Made by a program: the position numbers and the translations under genes | Assembly (NCBI GenBank): GCA_022432975.1 | Contig: CM039503.1 | Span: 49,331,259-49,395,258 of the forward strand | Origin: Begonia masoniana | Taxonomy: Eukaryota > Streptophyta > Magnoliopsida > Cucurbitales > Begoniaceae | DNA length: 64,000 bases | Direction of reading: 5' to 3' | Notes under the pieces: model-generated | Told to the model about the DNA's origin: nothing | Seen by the model: the letters and a program-made list of their open reading frames with translations, nothing else | Database searches by the model: none | Part shown: one piece after another, positions 50,387 through 61,936 of the stretch | Numbering within the stretch: the stretch's first letter is position 1 | Layout of the letters: each line of letters opens with the position of its first letter

Positions 50387-52147
50387 AGTGGGAAAATCGT
50401 TCAAAACTTCAGCACAAAAATCGTTTTTAAAGTTACTCAAAATCAGGTGAAAGCACACTTTAGTTTTTCTTCAAAACAGTTTTTCTACACGTTACTGTTC
50501 CATTCATTTTGAACCAATTTCCAGTAGTTTTTCATTTCAATCCTTAGCTTTTTCTCTTCATATTTTTTTCCTCGAACAATATCTAGTTGACCATTTTGCA
50601 GGATAATGAGAGTCGATTGAGGTTTTGGCTCAATCTTCAACCGCGGGTTGTGGATGTCTTCACCTGCTTTCGGTTCTGTTTTTCTTCTTTCTAACCTGTT
50701 TTTCTTGAAATTTTGTTCTATTTTTTTTTTTTTACAACATCCTATTTAGCTTGTAATATTCTCAAGTAGTAATTTAGCAAACCTAATTAAGAGATTTGAG
50801 AAGAAAAATCAGATTTGGATCTGCCTTGTGCAAACCGAGAAGAACCGATTTTAAAAACTCATTGGCCGATTCTATTTTTGGTTGCTTGGTTGATATTTCA
50901 TGTGACTTTTGATCCTATTCTTGTTCTAATCTTATTCTGAGTTTGTTCTGACCATATTGTGGTTGTTCTTTTGGAAAAATTTGATTGATTGATTATTTAA
51001 ATTAAATCGGTCACTTTAGTGCATAAAGGAATTTATGTATTGTTTGATGAAATGCATCACTAAGACTTTGTTGCTTTATTTTCGTGCATTGTGCTTAAAT
51101 TGACTTCTCAGCACTTAATTATCCTTATATAAGCTTGTTATAAGTGTTACAAACTTGTTATGCTAAAATGAGTGGTTACTTGTTAAATTGGGAATTGGAA
51201 ACTACAAGTGCATGCTTAATTGGGACTAGCTGAAATTGATTCAATTTTTGCACTTTAAAATCTTTCAACTTTATTTCATAACTTAACCCAAATTGAGTCT
51301 TGTTGCTTTATACTAAATTTGTATCATCTAAGTAAAGCATAAAGTAATCAAATTTATTTGGAATTAATCTATTTTTGGCTTGACTAAAATCAAAACTAAA
51401 ATTGTTTTTTTTTTGTGTGTAAAATGGAATTGATGCATATTTGAGCTTTTAAATTTACTTAGCTTGTACATGATCTTTGTCTTGAAATTGTTATAGCCAT
51501 TGAGCAATAAAGTTATAAGACATGGTTAATGCATAAAGTCACTAAATTTGAGAAGATTATCAATTGATTGTAGCATGCCTAGATAGTGTTCGATTAAATG
51601 CCCCAATGAACTTGTCATTTTAAAATTTTTGTGTATCGGTTCAATTGGTGTTCTCATCACTTTAATATCATTTATACGCATGATATAACTTTCCTACAAC
51701 TTAATTGATAAGCTAATTGAATTAATTTTGCATTAAAGTTGTAGTTAGTTGGGCACAAAATTCAAGAAAACTAATTTTTGATTCATTTTTTAGCATTCCT
51801 AAGTCACCAACTTTATTGTTTAATTTTTTCATATTTGAACTCTATTGTCTTATACTAAATTGATATCATCTAGCTAAGGCATAAAGTTATCAAATTGAGT
51901 AAAATTAAAATTAATTTAAGGGTGCTAAAAATCATATCAACTACATGAAAAATGTGTTTATTAATTGCCTTGTATTTTGTGTTGTCTAGTGTCTAGTTTT
52001 TTTTTTATTGTTTTTAGTTTAATTAAGTATTTCTAACATTTTAATTAGATAATAATTTCCCCTAATCCGCTTTAAAGTCATCAACTTTAATATTAAGAAA
52101 AAAATTCAAAATTCAAATTTCCCTCCATTTTTCCTAAGACTTAAAGC
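50387..52147 (+). other. LTR-1 5' untranslated internal region
   Basis: AT-rich sequence without coding potential between the 5' LTR and gag. A long leader of this kind is common in large Gypsy-type elements. No initiator-Met primer-binding site is visible at 50387, so another tRNA may prime it. Confidence 0.6.
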
Positions 52148-53192
52148 TTGCATCTTTCATATCCTAACCATCCCAAAGTTGAACCTCAACCTAGCCATGA
52201 TTATACATCTGTTTATGAAGAGCCCTTAAAGGGAGAAATAAGGACGAGAAGTAGTAGAACCGGTTATGAGAAGCCTCGTGATTTTTCCTTGCCTACGTTG
52301 AGTGGACGTTCAAGGGATTTTTATGATTGGTTGGATGAGGTAGAGGAACTGTTTGAGTATTATGAGTTTTCAGATAAAAGAAGAATCAAACTAATCTCTT
52401 CGATTCTCACTGAAGATGCAAGTTTGTGGTGGGAAGAAATTAAGATGGAGGAAAGGACGAAGGGCAAAATTCGCACTTGGAGGTTAATGAAGAGACGATT
52501 GGAAAAAGACTTTGCTTCTAAATACTACAAGCCAGTGCATACCTCTAGAGATTTTTCAAGATCACCTAACCATAGTGAACCGCCACTTTTCCTAAAACAA
52601 ATCCTCATTAACCTAGAACAAATTCTTAGTAAAAACTTTTTTAGTGAAAAAAAAGGATGCCAAGTTTGTAGAATAACCTCATAGCCTAAAAGAAATATTA
52701 GAGGAAGAGGTATTAGAGGGAGATGAGGTTAGTGAAGAATTCCTAAGTGATGAGGGATATGAGTCTCTCGAAGAAGAGATATGTTATCCTGAGGATGACT
52801 TATTGCTTGATTTGATTGAAGTAATGAAAAAATAAGAAAAATTAAACCACGAATCGGTTGAACAAGAAATTTTAGAAGAAAGTTTTAAAGAATCTCATAC
52901 TCCTAGTGGTTTCATCAATGATTTTGGAATTGCGGATCTTTGAAGAAATAATCTTTGAGGATAAAAGTGAACTAATGGTGGAATCTAGTGAACCTCAAGA
53001 GAAAGAGTATAAACCCGAGGAATCCAAACTTTTGGTAGCCAAATAAGAGCAACCCCAAATCAAGTGGTATGATAATTCATTTTATGAGAAAATACGCACA
53101 CCACGATCCCCAATAATATCCTTTCTTAAATTTAATGAACTTTGGGAAGAGACGATGGACGTAGCTCAATTAGGGTTGGTACAAACTCAAAG
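52148..53192 (+). pseudogene. LTR-1 gag, 5' part
   Basis: Encodes a retrotransposon gag with the family-typical block LPTLSGRSRDFYDWLDEVEE followed by a ...RRIKLISSILTEDASLWWEE pattern. Its upstream frame carries many acidic residues, and several stops follow 52684. The frame resumes on the far side of LTR-5 at 58437 (SLNLSHKEP). No protease, RT or integrase follows. Confidence 0.8.
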
Positions 53193-53658
53193 GAAACTGA
53201 TGTGGACCAAGTCGCGTTGGACTTTTTGGAACAACAAGATTGAGTTTCGCAAAAACTGACTTTCGAGGCTCATAACTTCTGATTGCGAAGGAGTTACGAG
53301 GCTCATAATATATCAAATCGAATGGCGTCAAAAGATCTACAACAAGATCAATATGGTACTCCTGTTGAACCCTATTTTTTAGCCCAAAAAATATTGTTTA
53401 GACCAGCTACGCGAGCCCGAAAGTTTTATCGTCGTTTTGTTCGTAATTTCTATTTTTCTTAATTTTATTATCAGAGACGATATAAATACTGTTTTTAGGG
53501 TTTGATTTGGATGATGATTTGATTGATGAAAATTTGATTCTCTTTACTAGTTTTCGATATCTCTTAAGGTTTGAAATTGATGCCTATGATATGTTAGTCG
53601 TATGCGATTTAATAGCCCTTGTTTGTTCCGGAGTTTTCTTGAAATCACCGTTGCGTCA

Positions 53659-54848
53659 GTTGGTATCAAAACCGAACCGATTCTTGCATCCATAGAGGGC
53701 AGAAGGAATCATAGACAACAACATGTTAAGGAAATTTATGATCGCACTAACGAGGTGGCGTTGGATGAACGACTCGCCCAGATCGTCGATCAACGATTGG
53801 ATCAAGTTATGGATCAATTAACAGCAGGATGACTGCGCTATTCGAAAACCAGAACCATCGATACAGAGGAGTGCGCCAAGAGGAGAGGCACGAGGAGCCC
53901 GATTTTGCGGATTCCGAACCTGACGAGAATATTCCCTAAGTCAGTCAGAAGAGACAGAGGATTCCAATCGATGATGATACGAGGCGTTGGGAGTCAGGGA
54001 TGCATACTGAAATTCCTAAATTCCATTGGAGTTTTCAAGCTGAAGAATTTATTGATTGGCTGGCAATAGTCGAGGAGATTTTGGATTTCAAAGGGGTGGC
54101 AGACGTCAAGCGAGTGCTTCTAGTAGCGACTAGATTCCGAGGAAGAGCTACAGCGTGGTGGTAGCAATTGAAACTTTCTCGCAATAGATTGAGAAAATCA
54201 AAAATTGCCTCCTGGGAAAAGATGAAGAAGCACCTACGGTCGGCGTTCCTTCCGTTTAATTATCAGTGAATTTTATATCAGCGGCTACAGAATTTTAAAC
54301 AAGGTACTCGAACAGTGGATGACTACACCACGGAATTTTATTAATTAGTCGCTAGGAATGAAGTTCAAGAAACGGATGATCAGCTAGTGGAAAGATACAT
54401 TAGCGGCTTGAAGCTACAGATTCAAGATACCTTGAATATGTTTGACCCTATGTCGATTTCCGAGGCACACCAGCGCGCCTTAATGGTGGAGAAGCAAACT
54501 CGTCGTACATATGCGAGTGGCGGTTCCACTATAGTGACCAAATCCACCAACACAGGGATTTCATCTAATAGAACTGTTGGTAACCAGTTTCAGAGAGGTA
54601 CCTCAAGCATCAACTACTTTGCTTGTGGCGAAGTTGGACACTGGCAGTCTGATTGTAAAAGAATTGGCAAACGAGCACTATTCGCAGATATTGATGAGAG
54701 TGGGGATGAAGTTGTTGTTGTGGTTGAACAGCCGATGTTTGACGAAGAGCAACCAGATGAAGAAGAGGTTGTTACAGGCGATGTAAGAGTGGCCTTAGTG
54801 GTACGGAGATCCTGTTTGACGCCAAAAGTACAGGGCGAAGACGATTAG
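53659..54848 (+). pseudogene. LTR-5 gag
   Basis: Degraded gag: FIDWLAIVEEILDFKGV, ATAWW, then RYISGLKLQIQDTLNMFDPM and a zinc knuckle whose first Cys is now Tyr (YFACGEVGHWQSDC). Several stops before 54387; stop at 54846-54848. Confidence 0.85.
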
Positions 54849-57800
54849 TTGCAAAGTAATATTTTTCAGTCCACCTGTACCATACTGGGTAAACTGTTTC
54901 GATTTGTGATTGATGCAGGAAGTTGCAAAAATTTAGTCTCTGAGGAAGCTGTGCAGAAACTACAGATCAAAACAGAGAAACATCCTAAACCCTACGAGCT
55001 CGCCTGGCTCAAAAAAGGGGTGAGGTAACAGTCTCTAAACGTGCGCTAGTCACTATCTCTATTGGTGCTAAGTATAGAGATGAAGTATGATGTGACGTAG
55101 TGACTATGGACGCGTGTCATCTATTGTTAGGAAGACTTTGGTAGTACGATTGGAAAGTATTACATGATGGAAGAGCAAACACCCACAGTTTCACTGTTAT
55201 TGGGATTAAGGTGGTTTTGGTGCCAAACAACCCGGTAAACTTAACGAACAACACCAATATGTTGTCCTTAGCTCAATTCGAGGATGAGTTGCAGACTGCA
55301 GATACTATCTTCGTGCTGATTGAGAGAGAAATCTCGGGCTTGGCAACAATTCCTGTTGAAGTGGGTCCGTTACTGACGGAGTTTTCTGATGTTTTCCCGG
55401 ACGACCTTCCTGACCATTTACCCCCTCTATAAGATATACAGCACCACATCGACCTAGAGCCAGATGCGACATTACCTAACAGGCCTCATTATAGAATGAC
55501 TCCTAGAGAACATGAAGAGTTGCGTAGACAGGTCGAAGAGCTATTAGCAAAGGGGCACATTAGGGAGAGCATGAGCCTATGTGCTGTAGCAGCTTTGCTT
55601 ACACCCAAGAGAGATGGCTCGTGACGTATGTGTGTAGACAGCAGAGCCATCAACAAGATAACAGTTACGCACAGGTTTCCCATTCCTCGCTTGGATGATC
55701 TCCTAGATCAAATTAATGGAGCTACGATTTTTAGCAAGCTTGATTTGAAAAGTGGGTATTACAAGATCCGAGTTAGGCCTGGGGATGAGTGGAAGACAAC
55801 CTTTAAAACTCGAGAAGGGCTATATGAGTGGCTAGTAATGCCCTTCAGACTGTCTAACGCCCCTAGCACTTTTATGTGAGTGATGAACCAGCTATCCTTT
55901 ATTGGGAAATTCACAGTAGTATATTTTGACGATATTCTGATCTATAGTGCGAGCCCTGAAGAACATCTACAACACGTATGAGAGGTTCTTTGTGTACTTC
56001 GCAAAGAACAATTTTATGCTACTGTCAAGAAGTGTGTGTTTATGGCTCGTAAGGTATTATTTTTGGAGTATGTTATCTCCGTTGACGGTCTGCATGTGGA
56101 TGAGAGCAAAATTGAAGCAATTAAGTCTTGGCCAACGCTGGACTCGATCACTACATAACGTAGTTTTCACGGATTGGCATCATTCTATAGGCGTTTCATT
56201 CCCCACTTTAGTAGCACCATGGCCCCTGTGACTGATTGCATGAAGGGAAACAATTTTATATGGACTACGGAGGCAGACACAGCATTTCACCTGATTAAAA
56301 TGTAGTTGACTGCCGCGCCAATTTTGGTATTACCAGACTTCCAACAACCATTTGAGCTACACACTGATGCCTCGAAAGTTGGAATTGGTGTTGTCTTGAG
56401 TCAAAACAGCAGACCAGTGGTGTATTTTAGTGAGAAGTTGTCTGGTTGTAAGATCAATTATAGTACTTACGATATGGAGTTTTATGCAGTTGTGCAGGCA
56501 GTAAAGCATTGACGACACTACTTGTTTCACAAAGAGTTTGTTTTATATACTGATCACGATTCGTTGCGACATTTATACAGCCAAGATAAAGTTTCACCTA
56601 AGCATGCCAAGTGGATGGCCTATTTGCAAAAGTTCACCTTTGTGGTCAAGCATAAAGCGAGACTGACAAACAGAGTTGCAGACGCCTTGAGTCGTCGCAG
56701 AAACCTACTGGTTAATTTTCTCTGATTTACTCATTGATGACCCTTTCTTTTTTAGGATTTGGGATGTTATACAAATAGGTCAAAAATTAGATTTTCTTCT
56801 GCATAATGGATTTCTGTTTAAGCAGAATCAACTATACATTCTAACTTGCAGTTCGCGGGACAAAATAATCCGACAGCTACATGGTGAGGGGCACGTCAGT
56901 AAGGACAGGACGCTCCAATTGATTCAAGCATCCTACTATTGGCCTAGCATGCGAAAAGAAGTGGAGCGATATGTACAACGGTGTCGAATTTGTCAAGTGT
57001 GCAGCGACCAATGTCGGGTTATATATGCCTTTGTCAGTACCTTCTCAACCCTGGACCGATATTAGCATGGATTTTGTATTGGGGCTACCCCAAACTCAGA
57101 GAGGTAATGACTCCATCTTTGTAGTTGTCGATCATTTTTCAAAAATGGTACACTTTATTCCCTGCAAGAAGACTACGGATGCTGTTAATGTTGCCCAATT
57201 ATTTTTTCGAGATGTTTATCGATTACATGGTCTACCTGCCTCTATCATCTCCGATAGAGACACTAGATTCCTGAGTCATTTTTGGTGCAATTTATGGAAA
57301 ATGGTGAACACACAGCTTAACTTCAGTAATGCATACCACCCCCAGACAGATGGGCAAACTGAAGTTGTTAATAGATCACTGGGTAATTTGTTGAGATTTT
57401 TGGTTGGAGAACATGTGAAAAGCTGGGATCAAAAATTGTGTGAAGCTGAGTTCGCCCACAACCATGCAGTTAATCGCAACACTGGTTTTAGCCTTTTTCA
57501 TGTAGTATACTTAGCCATACCAGGGGTCCCCTTGATTTGATGATTTTTCCCAGCAAATCAAAGATACAGGGAAAAACAGAAGATTTTGTCAATAGCTTAT
57601 AGAACGTTCACAAATCTGTTCACGAGAACTTACAAAAGACAAATCTGAAATATAAACAACGGCGAATCGGAAGCGGAGACACGTTGATTTTCAGATTGGT
57701 GATTTCGTATGGGTAGTCTTAACTAAAGAGCGTTTTTCTATTGGGGATTACAACAAACTATCTTCCAAAAAAATTGGCCAGTTGGAAATTGTCGAGAAGA

Positions 57801-58080
57801 TCAATTTGAATGCTTACAGGTTAAAACTGCTAAGTCATATTAGCATTGCTGACGTATTCAACGTCAAACACTTGATTCCTTTCCATGGTGATTCTTCTGA
57901 TGACGATGTTGCTGAAAATTGGCGGTCTAATTTTTCCTTCCCTGGGAAGAATGATGTGGACCAAGTCGTGTTGGACTTTTTGGAACAACAAGATCGGGTT
58001 TCGCAAAAACCTACTTGCAGGGCTCATAACTTCTAACTGTGAAAGAGTTACAAGGCTCATAATATATCAAATCAAACGGC
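54849..58080 (+). pseudogene. LTR-5 pol: protease, RT, RNase H, integrase
   Basis: Protease-like FRFVIDAGSCKNLVS has Ala in place of the usual Ser of DSG. RT shows [38 protein letters not shown] and YFDDILIYS. RNase H shows ELHTDASKVGIGVVLSQ and YSTYDMEFYAVV. Integrase shows [22 protein letters not shown] and [15 protein letters not shown] (D, D, E). The C-terminal end DVFNVKHLIPFHGD continues across the 3' LTR start at 57952. At least eight stops or frameshifts; inactive. Confidence 0.9.
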
Positions 58081-58436
58081 GTTGAAAGATCATATGTTGA
58101 AACCCATTTTCGAGCCCAAAAAATGTTGTTTAGACTAGCTGCGCGAGCCTAGAAGTTTTATCATCGTTTTGTTCGTAATTTCTATTTTTCTTAATTTTAT
58201 TATCAAAGACGATATAAATACTGTTTTTAGGATTTGATTTGGAGGATGATTTGATTGATAAAATTTTGATTCTCTTTACCAGTTTCCAATCTCTCTTAAG
58301 GTTCAAATTGATGTCTAGGATCTGTTAATCGTGCACGATTAAATAGGTTTTAGAAGACAATTACTGGAAATCGTGCGCAATTCAACAGTCCTTGTTTGTT
58401 CCAGAGTTTTCTTGAAATCACCGCTGCGTCAGAAAC

Positions 58437-59077
58437 CATCCCTCAACTTAAGCCATAAAGAACCCTTGACCCTAAAGAAGAATTTTAGTGAAGAAAGTAT
58501 CTTTGGGATTGGTAACATGATCATAGGCCCATCTTATTCTATTCAATTTGATGATATGGCCAATTCGATTTTTAACCAATCTGTGGAGACTTCCATCTTT
58601 GTTAGGGAAACTTTGAAGGAAGTATTTTATGTCTTAGATCCTATAATTATTGACGATAATACTCATTATGGACCTAAGAAAAACTATAAACGGGCTACAT
58701 CTAGCGTGACCCCTAAATTTCCTAACTTGCAATTGAGTGAACTAGCCAAACAACTAACATTCTCATTTGGACATTACCAATTTTATCATCATACTAAGGA
58801 AAAGGAGTTAGTTGATTTGGTAGCCAAAAGATATCTGTCATCCGACCATTTGATCACTTGGATTTTAAGGATTGGTCTGAGCCAAGAATATCTCAAGGTT
58901 CATTTGGATGTTGAGCTTACATTTGTGGTCATAAAGTTAGAAGGATTAATTCTTTGGTCAAAGGAGTATAATGGGAACCGCGTGCTACCACATTTGGAAT
59001 TCGACTACTTTGGAAACCTTCACTCCATCATCGAGCAAACGCCCTTCAAAGTAGCTACTAGCTCAAGTGGTACCTGA
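58437..59077 (+). pseudogene. LTR-1 gag, 3' part
   Basis: Open frame from the LTR-5 insertion point to TGA at 59075-59077. It continues the gag-region protein of LTR-1 (SLNLSHKEPLTLKKNF onward, Phe/Tyr-rich). I recognise no catalytic domain; its function in the element is unknown. The last residues overlap the tRNA-like start of the SINE candidate. Confidence 0.6.
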
Positions 59078-59268
59078 GATGGTGAACCCTTGGTTATGAA
59101 GCCTGGGAGCCAGGGTTCTAATCCCAGGGAAGGCAAAAATTCCCATTAAACCAGGTAGTGGGAGAAGATTGTGAGTACACGTGGTGGGCTTGTGTGGCTG
59201 CCACGTGGCAGGGCCCTGTGGAAGCATGGACTGCACGGCTCTGGCGGGGGAACCCGTCTAGTCGTTAC
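59054..59268 (+). mobile_element. SINE candidate with tRNA-like A and B boxes
   Basis: TAGCTCAAGTGGTACCTGAG resembles a pol III A box and GGTTCTAATCCC resembles a B box, about 50 bp apart, as in tRNA-derived SINEs. It lies exactly where the missing 5' part of the LTR-1 3' LTR should be. No clear TSD or poly(A) tail was seen, so its borders are approximate. It is not an intact tRNA gene. Confidence 0.5.
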
Positions 59269-60194
59269 ACATCACTTGGAGCTTCACTTGGCACCTTTTG
59301 GAGACATCACTTGGAGGATCACCTAGCACATTTAGACTCATCACTTGGAGGATCACTTGGAGCATTTGGAGGCACCACTTTAGGAGGCACATTCGGGTCA
59401 TTCTTTTGGAGTTTCATTTTTGACCCATGGAGTTTCAAACCAAAGGGAAGCCCAAACTTGCATTTTCAGCCGTGCAAGGACATGTTAGTGAGCTCATGAA
59501 TGGATGACTTGGCGCTATACCTACCATTGATCACTTTTAGGGTGGCCCATCTTTCCACAATTGGATTTGTGCTTGTTGGATTTGATCTTAACCATCCACT
59601 TCATTTTTGTCATCCACGGCCCTCATTACATCTTACTTTTGGAAATCCTAATCTAGCCTAGGTCTCTATGTATAGCTTACTCTTTGTAATGGTTAAAAAC
59701 TTTTTGCCAAATTTGAATAGAATTTTGTTTTCCTTTTGAGCATTGCTCTTGGAGTCCACGGTTTGTGCCAAAACCGTGAATGAGTGAGATCTCCATTAAT
59801 ATCCAAGCCTAAAGGTGCTTGAATATCTCTTACCCTTCTTCTTCCTCTCTCTTTGGAGAGCATATAGGTTGAAGAAGGCAAACCTTCCCCAAGGTGGTTG
59901 ATGTTTCCTTTGGGAAAACACCTTTGCCTCAAAGCAAAACATAAGATAGCTGTGGGAGTCTCTAAGGAGCTATCTTTCACCACGATTCTTTATCCATTTT
60001 CGTTCATTTTTTTTTCATTGCCATTGTCACGACTTTTCTTCCTCACACACTCCTCTACATTCATCTTTTTATTGAATTTCATTTCGACCTCATCTTCATC
60101 CTCATTTTGCACAAATTCGAGAGCACACTATCACCCGAGCACCTTTAGTTCTTTGTGGGTTTTGAGTTATTTCTTTTTGGGGCTTGGCTCATCA
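59269..60194 (+). repeat. 3' LTR of LTR-1, truncated at its 5' side
   Basis: Matches 49485-50386 (plus the last ~20 bp before 19984). It lacks the counterpart of 19529-19960. It ends with CTCATCA directly before TSD CTGTG. Confidence 0.85.
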
Positions 60195-60199
60195 CTGTG

Positions 60200-61134
60200 G
60201 CAGATGAATTAGAACACGCCGAACACATCTACTACCTCCGACATATGTACGCCAATTTCAAAAATATATTTCTGGACAGAGCGTACAGAGATGCGATGTG
60301 GAATGCAGCCAGGGCAATCACAAATTATCATTTCGAGATAGAAATGAGGAAACTGCATTAGCTTAACCCGGATGCCCATGCATAGCTTCGAGAAGAAGAG
60401 CCTAAATATTGGGTCAGTCATGCATTCTCTTCGTTCCCCAAGTACGAAATAGACTTGAATAATTTGTGCAAGTCATTCAATGCAGTTCTATTTTCGGCCA
60501 GAGATACACCGATCCTAACCATGTTCGAGCTGATCAGACAGGGCTTGATGACTCGCATTGTGAAAAAATTTGAGAAGTTGGCTCAATCAACAGACCTTAT
60601 GTGTTCCCAGATAAGCAAAAAATTCGAGAAAAACTAGAAAGTGCAGCTCGAAATTGGAGTATTGTGCTTGCGAAAGGTGCACGATTGGAGGTCAACAACG
60701 ACAATAAACAATATGTTGTCGACATGAATACGTGTGTGTACAATTGTAACAGGTGAGAGCTTACAGGAATCCCGTGTATCCATTTTATTCCACTCATATA
60801 TTTCTTGAGAGTAGCACTGAAGAATTACGAGCATCGATGCTATCACTGGGCAACTTACCTGCAGATGTACTCACACTTTGTTCAACCCGTGATCGGCCAC
60901 CAAATGTGGCCTCAAATACCAAATCTGAAAGAACTCTTCTGGCCAAGAAGATATTGCCAACCCGGTAGGCTAAAGAAGACAAGAATGCGAGATGTCGATG
61001 AGCCATCAAGTTCGACAATTAGTAAGAAGAACTCAAAGATGTCATATGATATATGTCGGCAGAAGGGGCATAATAGTCGCATTTGTCCTCACCGGATATC
61101 TACTTCAAGCGCTGCTTCACAAGACAATTTATGA
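60200..61134 (+). pseudogene. Mutator-like transposase, 3' half with SWIM finger and zinc knuckle
   Basis: Directly after the right TSD copy of LTR-1 (CTGTG, 60195-60199) the transposase resumes with ADELEHAEHIYYLRHMYANF, the MULE-typical segment following the motif at 19512-19528. Further on are WVSHAFSSFPKYEID...NLCKSFN, a SWIM-type zinc finger (CVYNC...TGIPCIHF; the Trp is replaced by TGA) and a CCHC-like knuckle (CRQKGHNSRICP). The stop is at 61132-61134. At least three in-frame stops and a frameshift show decay. Confidence 0.85.
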
Positions 61135-61936
61135 GTTTCAATACGTTTGACGAGACGCGGGTACAGTCTAACACATTTCGCTCATAAACACATTGTAAAT
61201 CTTTTTTAATATAGTTTTCTTTTTGTGCAGAAATCTGCGACGCGCGACCGAAGCAGCAATTATTCACGGTTGTAATTTCGCTCCTATGTCCATTTTTTTA
61301 ATTTTATTAAAATAAACTAAAAGAAAAAAATATTATTTAAAGAAACAAAAAATAAATAATTATAATTTAAAATTAATCATTTTTTATTTTTTATATTGTA
61401 CTTCTCTATTTAGTAATTTAAAGAATATTATAATAAAATATTTTCATATAACTTATTATTTTATTTTAACTTAAGGAATTTTTGTTTTGCTTTAAAATAT
61501 AATATAATAATATATTTTATCAGGATGATTTTATCAAATTTTATTTTTATAATAATATATAAAAAATGTTACGAGCCCGCAAAAGAATTGTTTTGTTAAC
61601 AGAGTATAGTTTAATATCGATTTTGTTAACAAACATAGTTTAAGCGCGACTTCGTTGACGTTTAAGATTTTTTTATCAATTATTTTATTATTAATTAATC
61701 TTTCAATCTGACAAATGAATTAGCTTCAGAAATAAATAAATAACATATAAAAAGATCCAATTAATGAATACATAAAAAGATCCAATTTAAATGATCCAAA
61801 AAAATCATACTCGCTTGCATCAGTCGACCGTCAACGAGCAAGACGGTGCGTTTTGGAACGCGAAACATAGGTTCTGGCTATCTGCTAATCATGGCGAGCG
61901 AATGGAGGAGCGTTCAGAAGTAGTAGATCGTTAAAA
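61135..61936. other. AT-rich spacer upstream of the GFS12-like gene
   Basis: 61300-61700 is very AT-rich with long A/T runs and no coding potential. It probably includes the right end of the host MULE and the promoter and 5' UTR of the gene starting at 61937. No clear TIR or TATA box could be fixed. Confidence 0.55.

Larger units (their letters stand above)
53198..58431 (+). mobile_element. LTR-5: Gypsy retrotransposon (Reina-like), nested in LTR-1 gag
   Basis: TSD GAAAC (53193-53197, 58432-58436). 5' LTR 53198-53658 (461 bp), 3' LTR 57952-58431 (480 bp), both TGATGTGGACCAAG ... CTGCGTCA or TTGCGTCA. Total 5.2 kb, compact, with short LTRs, Gypsy domain order (RT before integrase) and coding that runs into the 3' LTR, as in Reina-type chromoviruses. 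Primer-binding site TTGGTATCAAAAC at 53660. Many stops. Confidence 0.93.
19529..60194 (+). mobile_element. LTR-1: Gypsy-like gag-only retroelement, outermost of the nest
   Basis: It begins TGACATG at 19529 and ends CTCATCA at 60194, flanked by the perfect 5-bp TSD CTGTG (19524-19528, 60195-60199) inside the MULE transposase. Its own sequence after removing inner insertions is 5' LTR (19529-19984 plus 49485-50386, ~1.36 kb), internal region (50387-53197 plus 58437-~59053) and 3' LTR remnant (59269-60194). It encodes only a gag-like protein and no pol, so it would depend on another element's enzymes. The LTRs carry repeated ATCACTTGG motifs. The first ~440 bp of the 3' LTR are missing. Confidence 0.9.

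Noticed and set aside
59054..59130. Functional tRNA gene
   Set aside because: A- and B-box-like motifs are present but no clean cloverleaf or anticodon stem could be drawn; a SINE head is more likely.
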